5,260 nt of DNA from positions 1 to 5,260 of the forward strand of contig JAJYUX010000099.1 of NCBI GenBank assembly GCA_021792315.1, written 5' to 3'. Both the position numbers and the translations under genes were made by a program. Position 1 is the first letter of the stretch, and every line of letters starts with the position of its first letter. This document shows, in pieces, positions 1 to 4,957 of this stretch. The notes under the pieces were generated by a model. That model did no database searches. It had not been told where the DNA came from and worked only from the letters and a program-made list of their open reading frames with translations. The DNA comes from an archaeon (GTDB lineage: Archaea > Thermoproteota > Nitrososphaeria > Nitrososphaerales > CADDZS01).

Positions 1-357
1 GACTCGAGCTACTACGCGCTGGGTTTTCCCATGGTTACAATCGAAGAATCCCGGCGAAACGCCGTTCTCTGGATGATCAGAATTGGAATCTACATAGGAG
101 TTTCGTCACTGGCAGGATTTCCTCTTGGCTCTCCTAAGAGAACGTAGCCCTTGAGGATTGTCGTTGGGGAACATGCTTGCCACTGCTGTCTCTCTTAATC
201 AGACTTTTTTGTGCTTCACTACAACCTAGCCATCCACTATCTCGGAGCGGCCGGTCTTGGGCTTGCAACAGGTTCTTTAGACGTTCGAGCCTGTCCTGAC
301 CGCGACCTTAGAGTCATGGAGTCTCTCAACTGGAATCGACTGGCTCAGTTCGATTAG
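1..357 (+). pseudogene. Degraded membrane-protein fragment, possibly the C-terminal part of CtaB (protoheme IX farnesyltransferase)
   Basis: Frame 1 is open from the window edge to a TAG at 145-147, giving 48 residues. They include YALGFPM, followed by EESRRNAVLWMIRIGIYIGV. This resembles the CtaB pattern in which a Gly-x-Pro-Met motif precedes a charged loop and then a membrane helix. The same frame meets a TAA at 196-198, then reads on from 199 to a TAG at 355-357 with a hydrophobic stretch (YNLAIHYLGAAGLGLATGSL) that would suit the penultimate CtaB helix. CtaB attaches a farnesyl tail to heme B in the membrane on the way to heme O and heme A. Two in-frame stops and extra sequence between the two parts argue for decay. 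The upstream part lies outside the window, so a short intact C-terminus ending at 147 cannot be excluded. The CtaB assignment is tentative; only 'remnant of a polytopic membrane protein' is reasonably supported. Confidence 0.35.
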
Positions 358-529
358 GGCAATTGGACTACTTGTTTCTATCATCGTGATTGGAGTGGTC
401 TTCGTCTACAGTCACTCCGATGGGTATCTCTGCGCAGCTCCATCGTGCTCGTTGTTGGCACGACACTTCGAGCGGTCGAGATCAAGACTGAAGCAAGGTA
501 GGGCGAATGAGTTGAGACTGAGGACATGA
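281..529 (+). pseudogene. Open stretch encoding one membrane helix, no start codon; gene remnant
   Basis: Frame 2 is open from after a TAG at 278-280 to a TGA at 527-529, about 82 codons. It encodes a clear membrane helix (SSIRAIGLLVSIIVIGVVFVY), then SHSDGYLCAAPSC and a basic tail (RHFERSRSRLKQG). No ATG lies upstream of the helix in this frame, and the first GTG is inside the helix, so there is no plausible start. The same frame continues after the TGA into the short ORF at 533-634. The whole may be one degraded gene, or the end of the broken frame-1 gene at 1-357 after a frameshift. The family is not recognised. Two cysteines just after the helix could suggest a redox or metal role, but that is weak. 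Confidence 0.3.
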
Positions 530-532
530 AAA

Positions 533-634
533 ATGGAACGCCTCTTAGAACTTGAGGGGTTGCATACACAACTCCGCGTACTCGCAGTTGCTAGAACTTC
601 AAATAGGAGAATACAGGTTATGGTGCGCGAATGA
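533..634 (+). CDS. Short ORF, 33 aa, unknown; leader ORF or gene remnant
   Basis: ATG at 533-535 to TGA at 632-634. The product starts MERLLELEGLHTQLRVLAVA and ends in a basic RRIQVMVRE. It could form an amphipathic helix, but no family is recognised. GAGG at 520-523 lies 9 nt before the ATG and could serve as a ribosome-binding site. The stop overlaps the ATG of the next short ORF in an ATGA at 631-634. It continues the frame of the hydrophobic stretch at 281-529, separated by a TGA, so it may be only the tail of that remnant. The length alone gives little support. Confidence 0.22.
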   Translation: MERLLELEGLHTQLRVLAVARTSNRRIQVMVRE

Positions 635-702
635 ATAAAGCAAAAACTCAAAGGAGGGATAGGTTGATCCAATTACGTCATCAAAGGGGCCACGAGCAAT
701 GA
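631..702 (+). CDS. Short basic ORF, 23 aa, overlapping the dehydrogenase start
   Basis: ATG at 631-633 to TGA at 700-702. The product runs from MNKAKTQRRDRLIQLRHQ to RGHEQ and is strongly basic, with no recognised family. GGTG at 622-625 lies 5 nt before the ATG and resembles an archaeal ribosome-binding site. The stop shares an ATGA (699-702) with the dehydrogenase start, the usual geometry of translational coupling. An internal TTG at 664 behind AAGGAGGGAT (651-660) is a second possible start in the same frame. It may be a leader peptide controlling the dehydrogenase or a chance ORF. Confidence 0.25.
   Translation: MNKAKTQRRDRLIQLRHQRGHEQ
683..689 (+). promoter_or_regulatory. Probable ribosome-binding site of the dehydrogenase
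   Basis: AAAGGGG ends 9 nt before the ATG at 699. The in-frame TAG at 660-662 excludes a longer protein, and 699 is the first ATG after it, so this site supports that start. A stronger purine run, AAGGAGGGAT at 651-660, is too far upstream to serve this ATG but would suit the overlapping short ORF. Confidence 0.45.
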
Positions 703-1811
703 GTGAAATCGAAGAACGCATTTTCGAGATTATGGATGAGATCGGTCCTCAGAAGGTTATTCATCTCCATGAACCGGAAACAAGTATGAAAGCAATAATA
801 GTCGTGGACAATGCCGCAGCTGGCCCTTCCATAGGCGGTGTACGGATGGTGCAAGACGTCACGACATCTGAAATCATAAGGCTTGCGCGTGCAATGACCT
901 ACAAGAACGCGATGGCAGGATTGCCACACGGCGGCGGAAAATCAGGCATCATCGCTGATTCGAAGAGTGAAAATAAGAATCAGATCATTAGGACTTTCGC
1001 GCGCGCAATAAGAAATATCGAAGATTACATTCCAGGGCCTGATATTGGTACTGACGAAAGTAGCATGGCGATCATCTATGATGAAATATCACGCGCGGTC
1101 GGACTACCAAGAGAGCTCGGAGGCATACCCCTAGATGAGATGGGTGCGACCGCTCACGGTATTGTCGAATGTGTTGACGTCGCGCGTGGATACATCAATC
1201 TGGATCTGAACGGTGCGAGCCTGACTGTTGAAGGATTCGGTAACGTTGGAAGACCGACGGCGGAACTCCTTGCAGAGAAAGGTGTAAAGCTCGTGGCCGC
1301 TAGCGACTCAAAGGGGACGATTCATGATCCGGATGGACTGAAAATCGAGGAACTGATAAGGGTGAAGCGGGTGACGGGGTCGGTGACGAACTACAAGAAT
1401 GGGAAAGTGCTGAAAGCAGAAGACTTGCCAGGTATTGAAACAGACATTTTTGTTCCGGCAGCGCGACCAGACACCATATCAGAAAGAAATGTTAGTATGC
1501 TGAAAGCAAAACTTGTCATCGAGGGGGCAAACATACCAGTCACTGAAAAAGCAGAAAAGTTGCTCCATGACAGAGGAGTTCTTGTTGTGCCTGATTTCGT
1601 CGCTAACGCTGGTGGCGTAATAGCTGCGTCCGTAGAGTATCACGGTGGAATCGAGACAGACGCAATTAACAGAATAAGTGGCACGATTTCTCGCAATACA
1701 AAGGAGATCCTGGATGAGGTCTACGATAAGAGAACTTATCCCAGAAATGCGGCTGTTAGAATTGCGAAGGAAAGAGTGGTCAGAGCCATGAAATATCGCT
1801 CGGCGAGATAG
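699..1811 (+). CDS. Glu/Leu/Phe/Val-family amino-acid dehydrogenase, predicted to prefer hydrophobic substrates
   Basis: This 370-residue cytosolic enzyme should catalyse reversible NAD(P)-linked oxidative deamination of an L-amino acid to its 2-oxo acid and ammonia. The N-terminal catalytic domain carries GPSIGGVRM (42-50), then MTYKN with K69 and LPHGGGK with catalytic K81, and PDIGTDE with D115, matching the family's substrate-binding lysine, catalytic lysine and catalytic aspartate. The Rossmann domain has GFGNVG (179-184), with D203 near the end of the second strand, which favours NAD over NADP. EGAN (275-278) and NAGGV (303-307) are conserved. Glutamate dehydrogenases hold the substrate side-chain carboxylate with a lysine in GPxKGG and a serine after NAGGV; here these are I45 and A310, as expected for leucine, valine or phenylalanine enzymes. 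The length also fits leucine dehydrogenase (about 365) better than glutamate dehydrogenase (about 420). The Rossmann half, however, reads more like glutamate dehydrogenase. Family assignment is secure; substrate is inferred. Confidence 0.95.
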   Translation: MSEIEERIFEIMDEIGPQKVIHLHEPETSMKAIIVVDNAAAGPSIGGVRMVQDVTTSEIIRLARAMTYKNAMAGLPHGGGKSGIIADSKSENKNQIIRTFARAIRNIEDYIPGPDIGTDESSMAIIYDEISRAVGLPRELGGIPLDEMGATAHGIVECVDVARGYINLDLNGASLTVEGFGNVGRPTAELLAEKGVKLVAASDSKGTIHDPDGLKIEELIRVKRVTGSVTNYKNGKVLKAEDLPGIETDIFVPAARPDTISERNVSMLKAKLVIEGANIPVTEKAEKLLHDRGVLVVPDFVANAGGVIAASVEYHGGIETDAINRISGTISRNTKEILDEVYDKRTYPRNAAVRIAKERVVRAMKYRSAR

Positions 1812-2150
1812 CGGAAGGGATTACTTCGCGAGTAGAGAATAGTGGAACATAGAGATCTTTCAAACGCTGTATCAAATAAGATTCTCGTAAGCATTTACTG
1901 TGTGCTAAGTGGAAACAAGACTACGACGGATAATACGGACCAGAAGCAAGGGAGAGGTCAAGAAACCTCAAGAAATTATTTCCGCAATAGCATTCATATG
2001 TCAAGAGAAGCCACTTGAGTAAAAAGTGAAGCACGGTTGTAGCGAATTACGCATAGATAGGTAATCGGCATAATCTATTTTTCAAAACGGAGTGAGAGAA
2101 GAAGGGTCAAAGAACCAAAGCAAGGTTCACAGAAGTAATCTGTCTTGTCT

Positions 2151-2162
2151 CGTCAATAGACG
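2151..2162 (+). repeat. Third copy of the 11-base motif CGTCAATAGAC
   Basis: CGTCAATAGAC at 2151-2161 is identical to both arms of the inverted repeat at 4895-4930. With the next base it forms its own short palindrome, CGTC-AATA-GACG. An exact 11-mer recurring by chance in about 5 kb on either strand is unlikely (expected well below 0.01). It may be a regulator-binding site or a dispersed repeat. No adjacent gene explains it; the nearest downstream start is about 290 bp away. Confidence 0.5.
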
Positions 2163-2414
2163 ATAATGGAAGAAGTCTTGTTTGTAATCAGATTTACAAC
2201 ATTGTTTTGATAGACTTTCCAAGCGTCGTGTGCTATCTTCCGATCCACTTGTCGAAAATTGAATCTTTTCAGAGAGATCTGTACGGTATCGTAGGAAGTT
2301 ACTTCCGCTTAAGCAATTGTGAAATCTAATGAAACCATTCAATATTTCGACTCAATGCTTCTGAAAAGCAAGTTCTCCAAGATAGGATCACCACTATTGG
2401 CAATCGTATACTCA

Positions 2415-2423
2415 CTTTATCTA
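2415..2423 (+). promoter_or_regulatory. TATA-like box before the thiamine-binding-family gene
   Basis: CTTTATCTA resembles an archaeal TATA box. The usual spacing of about 26 nt puts transcription start near 2445, just before the candidate ATGs at 2450 and 2456, so the mRNA would be leaderless or nearly so. No factor-B recognition element was confirmed. Confidence 0.35.
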
Positions 2424-2449
2424 GCTCGGCGCTACTAATCTCAAGTGAA

Positions 2450-2701
2450 ATGAAAATGTCTTCTAAGAGTGCCATCTTTGCCGAACTGAGCATCAATCCA
2501 ATAGGTTCAGGAACGACGAGTTTTGGCAAACATATCGACGCAGCTCTTGATGCGATAGAAAGAATTGAAGACCTAAAGTATCAAGCGACCCCGATTGGAA
2601 CAATGCTCGAAAGCGAGAAATTGGGCACAATACTAGAAGCTGCCAAAGTTCGAATGAAGCAGTCTTGCGACAAGGCGAAAAGAGAGTTGAGACAACTCTG
2701 A
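2450..2701 (+). CDS. MTH1187-family thiamine-binding protein, C-terminus altered by a frameshift
   Basis: The 83-residue product matches the small MTH1187/TM0486 family (Pfam PF01910, once DUF77), ferredoxin-like proteins that bind thiamine or related pyrimidines in the cytosol. Visible signatures are the first strand AELSINPIGSGTTS (11-24), a helix with IDAALDAIE (29-37), and LKYQATPIGTMLE (42-54), the family's central strand pair. The family should then end with an Arg-Val-x-Thr-Thr strand and a Asp-Asp-Arg-Arg-Asp-Lys motif. Here the frame instead runs into RELRQL and stops, while the expected ending is present in another frame at 2686-2751. Without it the last strand is missing, so folding or assembly is probably impaired unless the shift is a sequencing error. 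The start is ATG 2450 or ATG 2456; GTGA at 2445-2448 lies 7 nt before the latter. The family's exact cellular role is not settled. Confidence 0.8.
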   Translation: MKMSSKSAIFAELSINPIGSGTTSFGKHIDAALDAIERIEDLKYQATPIGTMLESEKLGTILEAAKVRMKQSCDKAKRELRQL

Positions 2702-2751
2702 AAATGGACGATCGCAGAGACAAATTGCGCACAATGGCGAAGTCTACCTAA
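2684..2751 (+). pseudogene. Frameshifted C-terminal tail of the thiamine-binding-family gene
   Basis: Read from 2686 in frame 1, the sequence gives VETTLKMDDRRDKLRTMAKS, then T, and stops at TAA 2749-2751. This is the conserved C-terminal strand and Asp-Asp-Arg-Arg-Asp-Lys ending of the MTH1187 family. Joined after residue 78 (Arg) of the upstream ORF, it gives a 99-residue protein of normal family length. Removing one GA from the repeat at the junction (AGAGAG, 2681-2686), or adding one base there, restores the frame. The junction also holds a small hairpin, GAGTTG-AGA-CAACTC at 2684-2698. Confidence 0.7.
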
Positions 2752-2774
2752 TGATCTAACGAGTAGTAGTCGTA

Positions 2775-2789
2775 GTTCATTCGATGAAC
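2775..2789. terminator. Small hairpin after the thiamine-binding-family gene
   Basis: GTTCAT and ATGAAC form a perfect 6-bp stem with a 3-base loop, 24 nt after the TAA at 2749-2751. A short CTTTTG follows at 2792-2797. It could help end the upstream transcript, but the T-run is short, so this is weak. The rest of 2752-2987 has two start-less open stretches (frame 1 from 2788 to 2970 and frame 2 from 2756 to about 2929) with no recognised family. Confidence 0.22.
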
Positions 2790-2987
2790 AGCTTTTGAAG
2801 CAATTCGATATTTTTGCTGGCGAGTGCCATCGTTCCGAAACTCATCTGAGTATTGCAGGTTCAAGAGCAAGTCCTTCCAATTGTCACAAACTATGGGAAA
2901 CAGATTACTCCCTTACACCTCGGAGATAGTTGAGGCAAAGAAGAAAGGGTCTGGCATAGATCTTCTCTGAAGCTAAACTCCTAATCG

Positions 2988-3230
2988 ATGGTATGTCGGA
3001 GAGATTCCCGTTTGCAGTTCGAAGTATTACTGTCAAGCAAGAAACCAAGTGGATACACTGGAACTATCAAGGAAATACCCTCGTACTCCATTGAAAGCAA
3101 GAGTAAAGAGGTTTTGATGCAGGAAGCGGAAGCTTATGTGTATGAGTTTCTTGGTAGGTCGCTTGAAGAGATGATTAATGGAAACACCGAATCACCGAAG
3201 ATTCGGTTCATCTGGAGGAATTTAGGCTAG
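2988..3230 (+). CDS. Small HicB-like (UPF0150-type) protein
   Basis: The longest form has 80 residues; starting at TTG 3012 it has 72. The TTG product opens directly with a strand (QFEVLLSS), then GYTGTIKEIPSYSI (22-35 of the long form) and a helix with EVLMQEAEAYVYEFL (41-55). This follows the HicB fold: strand, Gly-Tyr turn, strand ending in a Glu-x-Pro motif, then an amphipathic helix. The typical Pro-Gly-Cys is replaced by Pro-Ser-Tyr. HicB proteins usually neutralise a HicA mRNA-cleaving toxin, but stand-alone members exist and may do something else. No HicA-like ORF is seen next to it; a 25-codon ORF just upstream (2893-2970) lacks HicA features. The gene converges on the metal permease, with only 14 bp between the two stops. 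The assignment rests on pattern similarity and is moderate. Confidence 0.5.
   Translation: MVCRRDSRLQFEVLLSSKKPSGYTGTIKEIPSYSIESKSKEVLMQEAEAYVYEFLGRSLEEMINGNTESPKIRFIWRNLG
2998..3003 (+). promoter_or_regulatory. Ribosome-binding site favouring a TTG start at 3012
   Basis: GGAGAG lies inside the 5' end of the longer ORF and ends 8 nt before an in-frame TTG at 3012-3014. No comparable site precedes the ATG at 2988, so the shorter product may be the real one. Confidence 0.4.
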
Positions 3231-3244
3231 AAATGACTGTTCAA

Positions 3245-4087
3245 TTACATTTCAAGTTGCGCATCTGCAGACGAAACGCTCTCTTTCATCGACGCCGGAA
3301 TCTTTCTCTGAGACCTTCCATATATCGAACTAGCCAAGAGACCTATTGCAAATATCGCAGCCCCGACTATCACGACCAGTGGTCCAGCAGGAACTTTGGT
3401 ATAGGCTGAAAGCAATACCCCACATAACGCGCTGACGATTCCGAAAACTGCGCTGAGGAGAGCATAGCGATAAAGCGAGGAGCTGACGTTTCTTGCCGCT
3501 GCGGCCGGGACTATGACAACCGCCCCAACAAGAATTGTTCCCACCTCCTTTATTCCAACTGCAACTATCATGGCGACAAGTAATAAGTAGATTAGATTCA
3601 CTTGCTCAACCTTGACTCGACTCGACACTGCAAGTTCTCTGGAAATCATGCTAAGAGCGAGCTTATCATAGATCATACGCGTCACAAGAATTACGAATAC
3701 GGACACCAGTGCAGTTACTACAGTGTCGGCGAATGTGACTTTCGATATATCGCCGAAAAGTGCTTCGAGAAGATCGACTTGTGGAGTTATGAGAAGCCCA
3801 ATTGCGAGCGCGAGAACGAAGAGCACTCCTATTATCGCCTCTACAGAAAGTGTCGTGGACTTTTGCAGGTACCATGTGACAATTATAGTCGTAGCGAGAA
3901 GCGCAAATGCACCGATGAAAGGGTTGAAGTTGAACAGAATGCCCAAGGCAAGACCGGGCAATGCGACATGCGAAAGTGCATCCCCTACAAGCGCCATGTG
4001 CTTTGAAATCATTATTGAGCCAAGGTAGCCAGCAGCGGATCCAACAAAGACTCCCACAACGAGTCCGTAAAGTAATTCTTCTGGCAA
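3245..4087 (-). CDS. ABC-3 family metal importer, permease subunit (ZnuB/MntB-like)
   Basis: This 280-residue membrane protein should form, as a dimer, the channel of a zinc, manganese or related divalent-metal importer. It has eight or nine hydrophobic segments, roughly at residues 6-25, 40-53, 57-73, 84-101, 121-137, 164-179, 182-198, 206-227 and 236-253. GDALSHVALPG (35-45) is the hallmark of ABC-3 permeases, and VGTILVGAVVIVPAA (182-196) matches the second conserved block. The last 25 or so residues are a polar tail. The start is TTG at 4085-4087, immediately after the TAA of the ATPase gene. It is the only codon position that keeps the first helix with a normal short lead, and the next in-frame ATG (residue 26) would delete that helix. 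GTGA in the end of the ATPase gene lies about 5 nt upstream. Zinc versus manganese cannot be decided from the permease. Confidence 0.93.
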   Translation of the reverse strand: MPEELLYGLVVGVFVGSAAGYLGSIMISKHMALVGDALSHVALPGLALGILFNFNPFIGAFALLATTIIVTWYLQKSTTLSVEAIIGVLFVLALAIGLLITPQVDLLEALFGDISKVTFADTVVTALVSVFVILVTRMIYDKLALSMISRELAVSSRVKVEQVNLIYLLLVAMIVAVGIKEVGTILVGAVVIVPAAAARNVSSSLYRYALLSAVFGIVSALCGVLLSAYTKVPAGPLVVIVGAAIFAIGLLASSIYGRSQRKIPASMKESVSSADAQLEM

Positions 4088-4840
4088 TTAGATCACACTA
4101 CTAATGTGATGTTCGTGTTCCAACTCTGGAAGTTCTATCATTTCCCCAAACATTAGGCTTAGCAGCTTGGAATGCGTTATTTTCTGTGCCTCGCCGAAAT
4201 ATAGAATGCGCTTGTTCAATGCAAGAATATAGTCAGAATAGTGCATTACTATGTGCATGTTGTGCGATATGAGGAGTATCGTGATTCCAAGTTTTTCTTT
4301 CAAAGTCTTCACTCTGTTGTAGATTGGTTCCTCTGCACCAATGTCAACTCCAGAGGTCGGCTCATCCAAGAGAAGCACGTTCGGATTGTCCACAATGGCC
4401 CATGCGATTAAAACCCTTTGAAGTTCTCCCCCTGAAAGTGACGCAAGTCTTTGCCCAAGGATACGATTTTCCAGACCGACTAGGCTTATACACGACTGAA
4501 AATCCGCTTTGCATTTGAACTTGAGAAACTCTTTGACAGTAATTGGAAGATCTGTGGTCACGAGACTCTGCGGCACGTATCCAATCCTAACATCGCCATT
4601 CCATTTTATCGTTCCAGTATTAGGTATCAAATTCAAAAGTGCTCTAAAGAGTGTGGTCTTGCCGCTACCATTTGGGCCGACGATGGAAACTATTGAGCCC
4701 TTTTTCACGCTGAAGCTCACGTCTTCAAGGAGGTTCCTTCCCTGTAACCTGACGCTGAGATTTGAGACATCAAGAACGTTTGTGGCTTCCATGCGGGATT
4801 GAGCTGAATTGTGAGACTGGATGGGACTACTTTGTATCAT
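4088..4840 (-). CDS. ABC-3 family metal importer, ATPase subunit (ZnuC/MntA-like)
   Basis: Cytosolic ATPase that powers the permease encoded next to it. In numbering from a possible TTG at 4846 it shows Walker A GPNGSGKT (57-64), Q-loop Q93, signature LSGGE (137-141), Walker B VLLLDE (157-162), a D-loop around SGVD (165-168) and the H-loop histidine H195. All catalytic motifs are intact. The C-terminus holds an acidic, His-rich stretch, ELEHEHH (241-247), which may bind metal. The start is uncertain. ATG 4840 has GTGA (4850-4853) 9 nt upstream and is used here; TTG 4846 is two codons earlier; ATG 4792 matches the usual family N-terminus but has no visible ribosome-binding site. The first form would add a Ser/Gln-rich lead. 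The downstream permease is in the same frame with only a TAA between, so the two are almost certainly co-transcribed. No substrate-binding protein gene adjoins them. Confidence 0.93.
   Translation of the reverse strand: MIQSSPIQSHNSAQSRMEATNVLDVSNLSVRLQGRNLLEDVSFSVKKGSIVSIVGPNGSGKTTLFRALLNLIPNTGTIKWNGDVRIGYVPQSLVTTDLPITVKEFLKFKCKADFQSCISLVGLENRILGQRLASLSGGELQRVLIAWAIVDNPNVLLLDEPTSGVDIGAEEPIYNRVKTLKEKLGITILLISHNMHIVMHYSDYILALNKRILYFGEAQKITHSKLLSLMFGEMIELPELEHEHHISSVI
4092..4110 (-). promoter_or_regulatory. Hairpin at the ATPase-permease junction
   Basis: ATCACA and TGTGAT form a perfect 6-bp stem around a 7-base loop, over the last sense codons of the ATPase gene. On the mRNA the 3' arm contains the GTGA that could serve as ribosome-binding site for the TTG-started permease, so folding would hide it until a ribosome finishing the ATPase opens it. 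This suggests translational coupling; the stem is short and could be chance. Confidence 0.35.
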
Positions 4841-4894
4841 CCTCAAATTTCACTTTCTCTGCCAAAGCGTCTGTCCGAGAACTAGCTTGGAGCC

Positions 4895-4930
4895 AGTCTA
4901 TTGACGCTAGAAATCCAACGTCAATAGACT
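4895..4930. repeat. 12-bp perfect inverted repeat upstream of the metal-transport genes; candidate operator
   Basis: AGTCTATTGACG (4895-4906) and CGTCAATAGACT (4919-4930) are perfect inverse copies around a 12-base spacer. It lies in the 117-bp gap between the Cys/His-rich gene and the ATPase, about 55-90 nt before the ATPase start and 27 nt after the small gene's stop. An 11-base part of each arm recurs at 2151-2161. Its position fits an operator for a metal-responsive regulator, or an mRNA hairpin between the genes. On the plus strand a TTTT follows, like a terminator, but no plus-strand gene reads into it; on the minus strand no T-run follows. Confidence 0.6.
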
Positions 4931-4957
4931 TTTGTTTCTGCTGGCTCACGAGTGAAT

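Larger units (their letters stand above)
1812..2449. other. Gene-poor interval of about 640 bp
   Basis: No convincing coding region is seen on either strand. The longest minus-strand ORF (2127-2342) is Ser/Arg/Cys-rich without recognisable motifs and looks like chance. No tRNA or rRNA is recognised, and no T-run terminator follows the dehydrogenase. The interval holds the 11-base motif shared with the palindrome at 4895-4930, a 6-bp inverted repeat (TTGTAA at 2182-2187 with TTACAA at 2194-2199), and near its right end a TATA-like box for the next gene. Confidence 0.6.

Noticed and set aside
412..672. Minus-strand open frame of 86 codons (and the one at 381-569)
   Set aside because: Low-complexity Ser/Arg/Cys composition, no motif, no ribosome-binding site seen, and it overlaps short plus-strand ORFs with better start signals.
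1795..1815. Terminator hairpin around the dehydrogenase stop
   Set aside because: Short CGCT/AGCG and CTC/GAG pairings only, with no T-run following.
1958..1975. Tandem TCAAGAAA direct repeat, 10 bases apart
   Set aside because: Two 8-base copies in an A-rich stretch are within chance, and no nearby feature needs them.
2182..2199. Inverted repeat TTGTAA/TTACAA
   Set aside because: A 6-bp AT-rich stem with a 6-base loop is common by chance and lies near no supported gene start or end.
2127..2342. Minus-strand open frame of 71 codons
   Set aside because: No recognisable family or domain pattern; its composition looks random.
2678..2686. Programmed -1 frameshift in the thiamine-binding-family gene
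   Set aside because: The codons AAA-AGA preceded by G do not form a good slippery heptamer: moving back one base mispairs the first position (GAA for AAA). A GA duplication explains the shift more simply. Not fully excluded.
3602..4028. Plus-strand open frames inside the permease gene
   Set aside because: They are shadows of a clear ABC-3 permease on the minus strand, and their sequences are rich in Cys, Arg and Lys without motifs.
4895..4933. Plus-strand intrinsic terminator at the large palindrome
   Set aside because: A TTTT follows the right arm, but no plus-strand gene precedes it; both flanking genes run on the minus strand, where no T-run follows.
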